Counted from the first letter of the stretch, positions 16,862-26,015 are shown. The stretch is DNA of 37,916 nt from Spirulina sp. CCY15215 (GCF_016888125.1 NZ_JACSWA010000582.1:1-37916); one strand, 5' to 3'. Notes: generated from the sequence alone by a model not told the origin. Translations and numbers: made by a program.

Positions 16862-17569
16862 ATGTCTAAAAAAAATAGAGATTTTAAACAAAGAAAAGTA
16901 AATAGACGACAGATTAGAAAAAGATTTCTTATTATTTGCGAAGGAGAGCAAACTGAACCTAACTATTTTAAGTATTTTCAACAAATAGGTAGAGATAAGC
17001 AAAAAGCCACGATCGATATTGAAATTCAAACTGCGTGTAACAAAGGAGGTGGAGTAGGAATAACAGTTGTAAAAGAAGCTATAAAGAAGAAGAAAAAAGA
17101 TAGAACTTATGAAAAAGATGAAGTTTGGTGCGTTTTTGATAGAGATGCAAAGCCAGAAAATAAAAATCAGCACAACTTTAATGAAGCTATTCAATTAGCA
17201 AGTAACAATGATATCAATTTAGCAATTTCTAATGATGCTTTTGAATTATGGTATTTATTACATTATGAATATTATGAAAGTGCAACACATCGAAGCAACT
17301 TAAATGAAATGTTAAGTACAAAAACAAGATTGGGAGAGAAATATAAGAAAAATTCTCAAGATATGTATGATAAACTCAAAGATAAACAAGAAAATGCAAT
17401 AAGAAATGCAAAAAAACTTTGGCAAAGCTATGCTAGAGATGAAAAATCAGATAGTTTGGATAATCTATCGGTAGAAGAAAAAATAAGAAGACATAATATG
17501 AATCCGTCAACGACTGTTTTTCAATTAGTTGAAACACTCAATAGAGTTATTTTTGAAGACAGTGATTAA
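16862..17569 (+). CDS. RloB-like TOPRIM nuclease (AbiLii)
   Basis: Effector partner of the preceding ATPase. 235 residues; a basic N terminus (KKNRDFKQRKVNRRQIRKR), then the TOPRIM core: IICEGEQTEPNYF with the catalytic Glu at about residue 27, and WCVFDRDAKPEN with the metal-binding DxD at 93-95, followed by NDAFELWYLLHYEY, a typical RloB motif. RloB proteins are thought to cut nucleic acid when released or activated by the paired ATPase; the AbiL pair of Lactococcus gives abortive infection. Six bases separate it from the ATPase gene and both share the AT-rich, HIP1-free composition. A GAATAA-AAA-TTATTC stem (17572-17586) just after the stop may be a weak terminator. Confidence 0.85.
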   Translation: MSKKNRDFKQRKVNRRQIRKRFLIICEGEQTEPNYFKYFQQIGRDKQKATIDIEIQTACNKGGGVGITVVKEAIKKKKKDRTYEKDEVWCVFDRDAKPENKNQHNFNEAIQLASNNDINLAISNDAFELWYLLHYEYYESATHRSNLNEMLSTKTRLGEKYKKNSQDMYDKLKDKQENAIRNAKKLWQSYARDEKSDSLDNLSVEEKIRRHNMNPSTTVFQLVETLNRVIFEDSD

Positions 17570-17741
17570 CTGAATAAAAATTATTCTGAATCAATTTCAA
17601 AGAAGACGAGCCAAAAAATTGAAATTAGTTCACCAAGGATAGTCCCTTGTCACTCCTTAAGATGATTGTGAGTAGTCTAAACGGATAGAAAGATTATGAG
17701 AACGGTTTAAATGACAAACAGCTTAATTAATTCTATACTTT

Positions 17742-18335
17742 TTAATAGTTTTCTTCTCTAGGAATTAGTAAATTTTCCCGATCGTCTCTAATATGGTTAT
17801 ATTGTTCTCGAACAAAATCGGAAATGTCTTCTATTTCTACAATCCATTCTCTGGCATAGCGAGAGAGAACTTCTCCTCGCAGTCCCAATTGAATCGCACG
17901 TCGTTCTAAACGATCGCCATTAGGTTGGCGATCGGGATCCCATTGTAAACGCACTAAAGACCTCTTGAGAGCCTGTTTCCATTCTTTTTGAGTTGCATAT
18001 AGTTTAGGACTAAAATGAGAAGGTATAGCCAGAGACAGGATTTCATCAAATGCAGTCCGCTTGAGTTTAATGGCGAGAATCACTTCTTGACCGGGTTTTG
18101 TTCCCCATCCCGAACGATACATCATCCAGAGAAAGCTAGTTTTGATCCAACTCATGCGATCAAACTTAAAGGACTCACCCCCAAAATATCCTTGTTCTGC
18201 TGCAAAATGGCCGATCGCGGGATGATATGCTTGGTAGACAACAATTGATTCTTCATCGTATTGTGCCAAGATATGTCGCCCTGTTTTGGGTAAGCGATCG
18301 CAGCGATCGCGGTAGGATTCTAAAACAAAAACCAT
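17742..18335 (-). CDS. DUF4291 family protein
   Basis: 197 residues, soluble. Family marks: ILAQYDEESIVVYQAYHPAI near the N terminus, then FDRMSWIKTSFLWMMYRSGW followed by GTKPGQEVILAIKL, and LRGEVLSRYAREWIVEIEDI near the C terminus. These are the conserved blocks of DUF4291, a family widely scattered in bacteria and fungi without an established function. It starts just beyond the sqdB terminator, so it needs its own promoter within 18336-18345 or upstream read-through. It contains several HIP1 sites, unlike the RloAB genes next to it, so it looks long resident. Confidence 0.88.
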   Translation of the reverse strand: MVFVLESYRDRCDRLPKTGRHILAQYDEESIVVYQAYHPAIGHFAAEQGYFGGESFKFDRMSWIKTSFLWMMYRSGWGTKPGQEVILAIKLKRTAFDEILSLAIPSHFSPKLYATQKEWKQALKRSLVRLQWDPDRQPNGDRLERRAIQLGLRGEVLSRYAREWIVEIEDISDFVREQYNHIRDDRENLLIPREENY

Positions 18336-18345
18336 GCAATAAGAC

Positions 18346-18389
18346 CAAAAAACAAAAAATATAGAGATGTTCTCAGGAACACCCCTATA
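18346..18389 (-). terminator. Strong Rho-independent terminator of sqdB
   Basis: On the minus strand a 13-bp stem with two G-U pairs (TATAGGGGTGTTC and GAACATCTCTATA, plus-strand 18377-18389 and 18360-18372) closes a CTGA tetraloop and is followed by a T-rich run TTTTTTGTTTTTT. It begins 27 bases after the sqdB stop and ends 10 bases before the DUF4291 start codon. Confidence 0.88.
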
Positions 18390-18415
18390 TACTTTAGCGC
18401 GATCGCCCTTTAGCT

Positions 18416-19669
<1,254 letters not shown>

Positions 19670-19815
19670 TCAACTTTATTTGCCAATACTGGGTAAATGT
19701 ATCAGGTATTGAGACATCTTTGGAAGAGTTTGACCTGCTAACTCCTCTTCCCTCTTTCCGCTACTGCCAATTCTCGCTACTCTAGAGAAAGGAAAATGTT
19801 AGAGAAATAAAGATC

Positions 19816-21117
19816 GTGGCTTTTAAGATCGGGTTATTGGGTTTGGGAACAGTAGGGACGGGAACGGCGGAAATTTTGTTGAATCCAGCCGGACGCAATG
19901 CTTTACTGGGGGAGGTGGAAATTCACCGGGTGGGGGTTCGTTCCTTGGATAAACCTCGGGCGATCGCGCTACCGCCAGAGATTGTGACGACGGATGTTGA
20001 GGGTATTATAGAGGATCCCGAAGTTGATATTGTGGTGGAATTGATCGGGGGGATCGAACCGGCGCGATCGCTGATCCTCAAGGCGATCGCCTCGGGTAAG
20101 CACGTGGTAACGGCAAATAAGGCGGTAATTGCCCGTCATGGGGATGAGATTTACACGGCGGCGAATAAGGCGGGGGTATACATTCTCCTAGAAGCGGCGG
20201 TTGGGGGAGGAATCCCCATTCTACAGCCTTTAAAACAATCCTTGGGTGCTAACCGCATTCAGCGCATCACGGGCATTATTAATGGGACGACCAATTATAT
20301 TTTGACCCAGATGAAGGAAGCGGGGCGGGATTTTGCGGATGTTCTGGCTGAAGCGCAACAGTTGGGCTATGCGGAAGCGGATCCTACGGCAGATGTAGAT
20401 GGTTTTGATGCTGCGGATAAGATTTCCATTTTGGCTTCTTTGGCCTTTGGCGATCGCATTCGCTACGAAGATATCGAACGGGAGGGCATTCGTCAAATTA
20501 ACACCACCGATATTACCTATGCCGATCGCCTGGGGTTTGCCATTAAATTGCTGGCGATCGCCCAAAAGGACAGCCATACTCGCAACAGTTTGCAAGTGCG
20601 GGTGGGTCCCACTCTCGTTCCCTATAAGCACCCCCTCGCGAGTGTTAATGGGGTATATAACGCCATTTTCGTTGAAGGGGATCCTTTGGGAGAGGTGATG
20701 TTTTATGGCCCAGGTGCGGGGAAAGGGGCGACGGCGAGTGCGGTTGTTGCAGATATTCTCAATATTGTGGCGTTATTGAAAAGTATTGATACGAGTAAAG
20801 GCGTTCATCCCCTTTATGGCTGTTTCCATCAAGATTATGCCACAGTTACGCCGATTGAGGAGTTAGAAACCAAATTTTACGCCCGCTTTTTGTGCGGCGA
20901 TCGCCCTGGGGTTTTGGGGCATTTGGGGACTTGTTTTGGCAATAATGGGGTCAGTTTGGAATCTCTCGTGCAAATTGGCTTTCAAGGCGATCGCGCGGAG
21001 GTTGTGGTAGTAACTCACGATGTGCGGGAGGGCAATTTCCATCGGGCGATCGATGCTATTCATCAATTCGAGTCTGTGGATGATATTAAGGTAGCCAGTA
21101 TTTTACGGGTGTTTTAA
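19816..21117 (+). CDS. hom: Homoserine dehydrogenase
   Basis: Reduces aspartate semialdehyde to homoserine, the branch point to threonine and methionine. 433 residues. GTG start at 19816 gives FKIGLLGLGTVGTGTAEILL, the NAD(P)-binding loop. The catalytic domain has VVTANKAVIARHG, AAVGGGIPILQPLK, GIINGTTNYILTQM and ADPTADVDGFDAADK (with the active-site Asp/Lys). The C-terminal ~80 residues are an ACT domain (ARFLCGDRPGVLGHLGTCFG, ending VASILRVF) that normally mediates feedback inhibition by threonine. Full length. A second, shortened copy of its last codons lies 420 bp downstream beyond dgkA. Confidence 0.96.
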   Translation: MAFKIGLLGLGTVGTGTAEILLNPAGRNALLGEVEIHRVGVRSLDKPRAIALPPEIVTTDVEGIIEDPEVDIVVELIGGIEPARSLILKAIASGKHVVTANKAVIARHGDEIYTAANKAGVYILLEAAVGGGIPILQPLKQSLGANRIQRITGIINGTTNYILTQMKEAGRDFADVLAEAQQLGYAEADPTADVDGFDAADKISILASLAFGDRIRYEDIEREGIRQINTTDITYADRLGFAIKLLAIAQKDSHTRNSLQVRVGPTLVPYKHPLASVNGVYNAIFVEGDPLGEVMFYGPGAGKGATASAVVADILNIVALLKSIDTSKGVHPLYGCFHQDYATVTPIEELETKFYARFLCGDRPGVLGHLGTCFGNNGVSLESLVQIGFQGDRAEVVVVTHDVREGNFHRAIDAIHQFESVDDIKVASILRVF

Positions 21118-21136
21118 TGGATAGAGTTATGGGCTT

Positions 21137-21508
21137 TTATATCTGCAAAAGACGAATGCTCTCGATGATTAAAAGTGTTGCCCAGACTATAATGCTGAGA
21201 CCTGCGGCTGCTGCGGCAATATCTTTGATCGTTCGTATGCGATCGTTATAATTAGGCTCCACAAAATCGCACAAAACCTCGATCGCGCTGTTATATAGCT
21301 CGGAAATCAACATTAACCCCATCGCTAATAATAGCAAGCTAAAGTCTACCCATTGCCGTAAAAAGAAAGCAATTCCTAAAACAGGGACTGATAAAATTAC
21401 TTTATAAGCAACGCTGAAGTCAGTAGCTACTGCAACATGAAGACCGGACAAGATTACTTTAACCTTCCGGATGGGATGGTAGCCTGACGAACGAAATCGA
21501 TTAGACAT
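21137..21508 (-). CDS. dgkA: DgkA-family diacylglycerol/undecaprenol kinase
   Basis: Small integral-membrane lipid kinase, 123 residues. Three hydrophobic helices follow an N-terminal amphipathic stretch. The active-site helix reads LISELYNSAIEVLCD (the usual E-L-x-N-T-A-I-E) and the next loop RIRTIKDIAAAAAG (usual K-D-x-A-A-A-A-V). The N-terminal part (GLHVAVATDFSVAYKVILSV) departs from the more usual NFRIH form, so this is a divergent branch. It stands alone, convergent with hom (19 bp between stop codons), and is bracketed by hom's end and a second partial copy of hom's end, suggesting that it was inserted. Confidence 0.85.
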   Translation of the reverse strand: MSNRFRSSGYHPIRKVKVILSGLHVAVATDFSVAYKVILSVPVLGIAFFLRQWVDFSLLLLAMGLMLISELYNSAIEVLCDFVEPNYNDRIRTIKDIAAAAAGLSIIVWATLLIIESIRLLQI

Positions 21509-21534
21509 GGCTGAGGTGTAAAGGCAGGATATCC

Positions 21535-21606
21535 CAATTTTACACCCGGTTCTTGTGCGGCGATCGCCCAGGAGTTAAGGTTGCCAGTATTTTACGGGTG
21601 TTTTAG
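21535..21606 (+). pseudogene. Second partial copy of the hom 3' end (in-frame internal deletion)
   Basis: Reads Q-FYTRFLCGDRPGV-KVASILRVF-stop. The left part matches hom codons ending at 20913 and the right part matches from 21088 to the hom stop; exactly 174 bp (58 codons, most of the ACT domain) are missing between them. Nearly all differences from hom in the aligned codons are synonymous (CGC/CGG, TTT/TTC, CCT/CCA, GGG/GGA, GTA/GTT, TAA/TAG), with one conservative change (Ala to Thr). No start codon or upstream frame makes this a gene. It is a scar, probably of recombination with a diverged hom copy. Confidence 0.85.
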
Positions 21607-21770
21607 CAAAGAAGGGCGATCGGTTCTTCCACCGCGCTGCAAAATGGAAGGGACAAATATGAATGCGGTGGTGGTGGAATTTATTGAAAAATATGTTCAA
21701 GAAAAGAGCGAGAAACAATGACGAATAGTTTGTGTGACCGTGTAGCTTCTGATGACCACTCGTTTCTTAG

Positions 21771-21814
21771 TTGTATGGCAGTAAATAATTTTGGTACAAT
21801 TCAAAATTATTTAC
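21771..21814 (+). promoter_or_regulatory. Promoter with an operator-like inverted repeat before the pentapeptide gene
   Basis: A perfect 12-bp inverted repeat (GTAAATAATTTT 21781-21792 and AAAATTATTTAC 21803-21814) surrounds the ten bases GGTACAATTC, which contain a -10 box TACAAT (21795-21800). A weak TTGTAT (21771-21776) lies 18 bp upstream as a possible -35. The start codon of the next gene is 12 bp beyond. A protein binding this palindrome would cover the -10 region, so repression is plausible. Confidence 0.55.
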
Positions 21815-21825
21815 TTATTTAAGCT

Positions 21826-23055
21826 ATGAACAGGTCATCACTCAATCGAAACCTTTTTAGATATGCGATTGGAATTTTGATACTGCTTTGCATACTTCTT
21901 GTTGCTGTAGAAGTGTTTTATGTTCAGCCTCAAACTGCTCAAGATAGAGCAAGTTTTATTACGACAATTGGGAGCGTAGTGGGGGGATCAGCACTGCTGA
22001 TTGGTTTATTCTTTACTTGGAATCAGCTTCAAATAACATTAGATAGCCAAATTACTGATCGACTTTCTAAAGCAGTCGAGCAAATTGGATCTGATAATTT
22101 ATCGGTCAGGATTGGTGGCTTATACGCTTTGGAAAGAATTGCAATTGATTCAGACCGAGATATTTTAAACATTGTAGAGATTCTTTGTGCATTCATTAGA
22201 GTTAACAGCCCTTCAGAATTCATAAATCGTGGTGTTTTTGCTACTGCCAACGAGCAATATTTAAGTCAAGAACAATTGGATAAGATTAGGCAGATGATTT
22301 TTAATCCCCCTCGACCTAAAGAAGATATACAAGTCTGTTTGCAAGTCATTGCAAACTTAGTGAGTCAAAAACATATTTCTAAGGATGAGTTTACACAATT
22401 AAAATTAAATCTATCTGGTGTTAATTTAATCGGAGCATACATACCTGAAGGATTAGGGCTGACAAACTTTTTTCTAGACAAATCCAATCTTGATTTTTTT
22501 TGTGCGCCAAAAGGAAGAGATTTAACAGGGATAAGAGCAAATTCAGCAAATTTGAGAGGATCAAGGTTAAATGGAGCTATTCTTAAAAATGCCGATTTGA
22601 GTTCCTCCTTCATAGAAGGAGGAATTTTAACTGAGGCTATACTTGAAGAATGTCGTTTTGTTGATTCTCGCCTTGATGATGCCATGTTAGTTGGCGCAAG
22701 GGCGAAAAAAGCTAGTTTTAACAAAGCTCGTTTAGTAAAAGCAAAACTTTGGGATGCAGATCTATCAGATGTGGATTTTCGGTTTGCTAAAATGCAAGGT
22801 GCAGATCTTAAAAAGACTAATTTAACTCAAGCAGCTATTGATTGTGCTGATTTGCAAGAAGCAGATCTAGAAGGTGCGATTCTCAAAGGAACAAAATTAT
22901 ATAAAACCAACTTACGAAATGCAAAAAATTTAACGAAGGGGCAACTCAGTCAAGCACTACTTTGTCAAACAATACTACCTGATGGCACAACCTCAAATCG
23001 CGATTGTCAACAAATGGGTATTGTTTTGAAAGAATCAACCAATGAGGAGAAATGA
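21826..23055 (+). CDS. Membrane-anchored pentapeptide-repeat protein
   Basis: 409 residues. Two membrane helices at the start (RYAIGILILLCILLVAVEVF about 12-31; ITTIGSVVGGSALLIGLFFT about 46-65), then a conserved cytoplasmic module (QITLDSQITDRLSKAVEQIG, SVRIGGLYALERIA, IVEILCAFIR, about 70-135) frequently found before pentapeptide repeats. After a linker, about 200-385 is a right-handed beta-helix of A(D/N)LXX units (ANLRGSRLNGAILKNADLSS, later ADLQEADLEGAILKGTKLY). Function unknown; such proteins are often structural. It has no HIP1 site and is more AT-rich than hom, suggesting acquisition. The promoter just upstream carries an operator-like palindrome. Confidence 0.87.
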   Translation: MNRSSLNRNLFRYAIGILILLCILLVAVEVFYVQPQTAQDRASFITTIGSVVGGSALLIGLFFTWNQLQITLDSQITDRLSKAVEQIGSDNLSVRIGGLYALERIAIDSDRDILNIVEILCAFIRVNSPSEFINRGVFATANEQYLSQEQLDKIRQMIFNPPRPKEDIQVCLQVIANLVSQKHISKDEFTQLKLNLSGVNLIGAYIPEGLGLTNFFLDKSNLDFFCAPKGRDLTGIRANSANLRGSRLNGAILKNADLSSSFIEGGILTEAILEECRFVDSRLDDAMLVGARAKKASFNKARLVKAKLWDADLSDVDFRFAKMQGADLKKTNLTQAAIDCADLQEADLEGAILKGTKLYKTNLRNAKNLTKGQLSQALLCQTILPDGTTSNRDCQQMGIVLKESTNEEK

Positions 23056-23161
23056 GCGATTGTGCTTTGATTGATTGGGATTAATATAAAATGTTGATAA
23101 GAACAACAGTAAATATTAATAGGAATGGCTCCGTACTAAAGCGATCGCAGTCGGCGAAATT

Positions 23162-23452
23162 TTAATCTGGTATGTCATGTTTTTCTCGCAATTGTTGAAA
23201 TGCCTCGTCTAAAAGCATTCCTTTTCCTTGCTCAAATTCGTCCAAACTTTTGCGAAGTCCAACCATTGATTCGAGTAATTCCATGCGTTCGAGTAAGCGT
23301 TGATAGCTTTCGGCTTCTTGAACGACAACGGCTGCTTTACCATTTACAGTAAGCACGATCGGAGATTGGGATTCTTTAAGGGTTGCCAGAAATGATTTAG
23401 CACTTCGTTGGAAATCTGAGAGGGGATGAATATTACGAAGATCGAAAGTCAT
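23162..23452 (-). CDS. Phd/YefM-type antitoxin, apparently without a toxin
   Basis: 96 residues. The N-terminal DNA-binding half (IHPLSDFQRSAKSFLATLKE then QSPIVLTVNGKAAVVVQEAE) is the standard Phd/YefM fold, and the C-terminal half (LLERMELLESMVGLRKSLDE) is the helical toxin-binding arm. In canonical modules a RelE or Doc toxin gene follows immediately; here the 106 bp between its stop and the pentapeptide gene hold no frame. It is therefore an orphan antitoxin, either a remnant or a stand-alone regulator. It diverges from the Uma2 gene (151-bp gap). Confidence 0.85.
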   Translation of the reverse strand: MTFDLRNIHPLSDFQRSAKSFLATLKESQSPIVLTVNGKAAVVVQEAESYQRLLERMELLESMVGLRKSLDEFEQGKGMLLDEAFQQLREKHDIPD

Positions 23453-23603
23453 AATTTTTGTGGGATCGCATTATTTTATGATAATTCTTTGAAACTTTTT
23501 TGTCGATTGAATCGCAAAGAAGCGATCGCACTCCCGACAACGCCGGACGAGATGCGATCGCCCTCAAAATTGATAGGATGGGAGAAACCACGGGAAACTC
23601 GCC

Positions 23604-24320
23604 ATGTCTGTCAAAGTTGAAGAACAAAATCCAAAAACCCAATCTATTGAGGAGTTTGTCCCTTCGCCTCCCCCAACCAATTTAATATTTGACGACGGAG
23701 AACCCTTGGAAAGCAACCGCCATCGCATCGCCATCAATGTTTTAATCGAGTCCCTACACGAGGCATATCGCGAACGCGATGATTATTTTGCTGGGGGGAA
23801 TATGTTCCTGTACTTCAGCCGATCGCAGGTCAAAAATAAGGACTTTCGCGGACCCGATTTCTTTGTGGTGCTGGATGTGGATGGAACGAGAGAGCGCCAA
23901 GGTTGGGTCATTTGGGACGAACAAGGACGCTATCCCGATGTCGTTATCGAATTATTATCCCCTTCAACTGCAAGTACGGATTTAGCAGAAAAAAGAGTTC
24001 TTTACGAGAGAACATTTCGCACGCGCAATTATTTTGTTTACGACCCTTTCGACCCCGAATCCCTACAAGGGTGGCGATTGGGTGCAAACGGACGTTATGA
24101 AGCATTAACGCCAAGCGATCGCGGTTGGTTGTGGTGTGACAATCTGGGGTTGTGGTTGGGAACATGGGAAGGAACAATATTGCGAGAGACGGCCTCTTGG
24201 CTGCGTTTCTACGACCCCGAGGAGAATTTGGTGCTTTTGGGAGAGGAACGAGAGCGAGAAAGAGCCGATCGCCTTGCTCAATTATTGATAGACAACGGGA
24301 TCGAACTCCCCCATGATTAA
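23604..24320 (+). CDS. Uma2-family predicted nuclease (DUF820)
   Basis: 238 residues of the PD-(D/E)XK-like Uma2 family that is greatly expanded in cyanobacteria. Core: GPDFFVVLDVDG, then RYPDVVIELLSPSTAS (the D...E-x-L catalytic strand) and DLAEKRVLYERTFRTRNYFV with the conserved Lys. The C-terminal part (GLWLGTWEG, then a charged ERERERADRLAQLL helix) is typical of these proteins. Substrate unknown; many copies per genome are usual and often stand alone, as here. Start ATG 23604 follows a HIP1-rich leader. Confidence 0.9.
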   Translation: MSVKVEEQNPKTQSIEEFVPSPPPTNLIFDDGEPLESNRHRIAINVLIESLHEAYRERDDYFAGGNMFLYFSRSQVKNKDFRGPDFFVVLDVDGTRERQGWVIWDEQGRYPDVVIELLSPSTASTDLAEKRVLYERTFRTRNYFVYDPFDPESLQGWRLGANGRYEALTPSDRGWLWCDNLGLWLGTWEGTILRETASWLRFYDPEENLVLLGEERERERADRLAQLLIDNGIELPHD

Positions 24321-24553
24321 ACTCTTACAACCGCGATCGCACTGCTATGAAACAGCTATGCAATGCGATCTCACCCATTTCCCGATCGCAGCTTTGGGGT
24401 TAGCGATCTCCCACACATTACTCAAAAAGTTACGGTCATTAGCACAACAATACAAGCAAGTCATTTCAACTTGATGACTCTCAACGATCCGAGACAAACA
24501 TAGATTTTTGTTTTGCGATCGCCTCAACTCTCCAAACTGAAAAGCGATCGCGC

Positions 24554-24559
24554 TATAAT
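24554..24559 (+). promoter_or_regulatory. Consensus -10 box of the HicB-like gene
   Basis: TATAAT (perfect consensus) lies 30 bp before the ATG at 24590 and directly abuts a HIP1 site. No convincing -35 is visible. The 270-bp region before it (24321-24553) is rich in HIP1 and holds no gene I can support. Confidence 0.45.
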
Positions 24560-24589
24560 TAAAACCAATGTATTGTCAAACACGCTAAA

Positions 24590-24973
24590 ATGACAACGAT
24601 CGCAATTATTCCAGAATCGGACGATCGCACCGCAAAATATCGAGCCATCTGCGGCCAAAAACAAGCGATCGGTTCCACTCCCGGTCAAGCATTGGATAAT
24701 ATCGAACAACAATTAAATGATGCTGGAATTGTTCGAGATAGTGCAACCGCAATTATCTTGCATCGTACTCAAAGCGATCGCTTTTTCCCGTCCCAACAAC
24801 ACAAAAAATTACAAGATTTAATGGCTCGATTTCACGAGACCTCAGCCACGAGAAACGCTCTCTCAGATGGCGATCGACAAGAACTCGATCGCCTTGCAGA
24901 ACTCGAACTAGAAGCAGCCATTCAGCGTTCTCAAAGTCTTCTCCAACAAATTCAAAGCGATACGAGGGATTGA
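24590..24973 (+). CDS. Conserved hypothetical protein with a HicB-like N-terminal fold
   Basis: 127 residues. The N-terminal ~55 (KYRAICGQKQAIGSTPGQAL then DNIEQQL) follow the pattern of HicB-like antitoxin strands and helix, in which a substrate-like strand is followed by G-x-T-x-x-E/Q-A-L. The C-terminal half (SQQHKKLQDLMARFHETSAT, then LSDGDRQELDRLAELELEAA) is a charged two-helix unit that I have seen in a group of cyanobacterial proteins of unknown function. No HicA toxin is adjacent. It converges with the HigA-like gene (10-bp gap). A role in toxin-antitoxin-like control is conjecture. Confidence 0.65.
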   Translation: MTTIAIIPESDDRTAKYRAICGQKQAIGSTPGQALDNIEQQLNDAGIVRDSATAIILHRTQSDRFFPSQQHKKLQDLMARFHETSATRNALSDGDRQELDRLAELELEAAIQRSQSLLQQIQSDTRD

Positions 24974-24983
24974 TCACGATCGC

Positions 24984-25388
24984 CTAATTCAACAAAAATA
25001 AACTCGGATCGACCTGGAGGAATTGACCTAAAATTTCAGCTTGTTCTCGGGCGATCGCACATTCTCCACTGATAATTTGAGAAGCAAGTTCTCGAGAACC
25101 AAAAACGCTTGCTAGATCGGATTGTTGTAAATTTCTAGCCTCCAGCAAATGAAGCAAGCGCGATCGCGGTGTTGAAACATTAAGTTTATAATTTTTCTCT
25201 TCAAAATCTTCAATTAGTTTTACTAAAAGTTCCAAAAAAGTATCTTCTTCTGGTGTTAAATGAGAGCGAGAGATAAGCTCCTCCACGACTGCGAGAAATT
25301 TTTCGTTATCTTCCTCTGTTTTGATAATTCGAGGCTGATGCTTAAGTAGTAAATCACTGTAAATTTTAGAATCAAAAGTAAGGGTCAT
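24984..25388 (-). CDS. HigA-like antitoxin / XRE-type regulator
   Basis: 134 residues. N-terminal helical half (YSDLLLKHQPRIIKTEEDNE, then LVKLIEDFEEKNYKL) and C-terminal helix-turn-helix (LHLLEARNLQQSDLASVFGS, then AIAREQAEILGQFLQVDPSL) match the COG5499 HigA family. The recognition helix is diverged (RELASQIISGECAIA instead of the usual GVVSEVVNGKRAIS). A HigB toxin gene normally sits just upstream; instead the adenine methyltransferase gene lies 21 bp upstream on the same strand, so methyltransferase and regulator probably share a transcript. Confidence 0.85.
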   Translation of the reverse strand: MTLTFDSKIYSDLLLKHQPRIIKTEEDNEKFLAVVEELISRSHLTPEEDTFLELLVKLIEDFEEKNYKLNVSTPRSRLLHLLEARNLQQSDLASVFGSRELASQIISGECAIAREQAEILGQFLQVDPSLFLLN

Positions 25389-25409
25389 TTTTCCGATTTT
25401 GAAGAAAAG

Positions 25410-26015
25410 CTAAACTATTTCTAATGTTTCAAATAATGGTAACTGATATTCCTTTCTTTCAGGGCCGATGATCTCATTTTGTAAATATCTAATATCAACC
25501 ACTGCACCATAGTTAATAAAAATTTGATAAAATTGAGCATACTTTTTCCCCCAATAGATCATTGCACAGGACATAGGCGCACCTTTACCTATATTTTGAC
25601 CATTTTCTAAGAATTTCAGGCGCGTATCGTACAAAAAACAGATTGCAGTTGCTTTACTAAAAACATTCTTTTTCCAATGTCCGGTATTGGTCGCCACGGG
25701 AACTAATGCTAAGACTTCAGAGCGATATTTTTGATGTGCTATAACGCATTTTTCCAGCCAGTTTTTGATTGTTGTCTTTCGTTTTTTATCCGATCCGTAA
25801 GGAGGATTAACATAAATTGTTGGATAATTCCATGATTCTTCTAAACCGTCGCGATCGGGCAATAAGTATTCTATTTCTGCTCCTACAATTGAATATTGAT
25901 TGGAACAGGGATCGAGAGAAATTTTACCACCAAAAAAGTTTTTAACCGCATCAACATAAATTTTAGGTGTTCCCCAATGTTGATTCTGACTGTTTGTTTT
26001 TCTGCCTGCTGTCAT
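25410..26015 (-). CDS. Dam-family (phage-type) DNA N6-adenine methyltransferase
   Basis: 201 residues, matching the phage-type DNA N-6-adenine-methyltransferase family. HWGTPKIYVDAVKNFFGGKI and SLDPCSNQ form the conserved N-terminal block, IYVNPPYGSDKK is the NPPY catalytic motif, and GKGAPMSCAMIYWG is the conserved C-terminal strand. No restriction gene is adjacent, so it is an orphan methyltransferase, often a phage or plasmid function. It is followed 21 bp later by the HigA-like gene and has no complete HIP1 site, unlike its neighbours, consistent with acquisition. The target site is unknown; whether it modifies GATC inside HIP1 cannot be told. Confidence 0.88.
   Translation of the reverse strand: MTAGRKTNSQNQHWGTPKIYVDAVKNFFGGKISLDPCSNQYSIVGAEIEYLLPDRDGLEESWNYPTIYVNPPYGSDKKRKTTIKNWLEKCVIAHQKYRSEVLALVPVATNTGHWKKNVFSKATAICFLYDTRLKFLENGQNIGKGAPMSCAMIYWGKKYAQFYQIFINYGAVVDIRYLQNEIIGPERKEYQLPLFETLEIV

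Noticed and set aside
17593-17626. AATTTCAA/TTGAAATT stem as terminator of the RloB gene
   Set aside because: Loop is 18 bases and no T-run follows; too weak to list.
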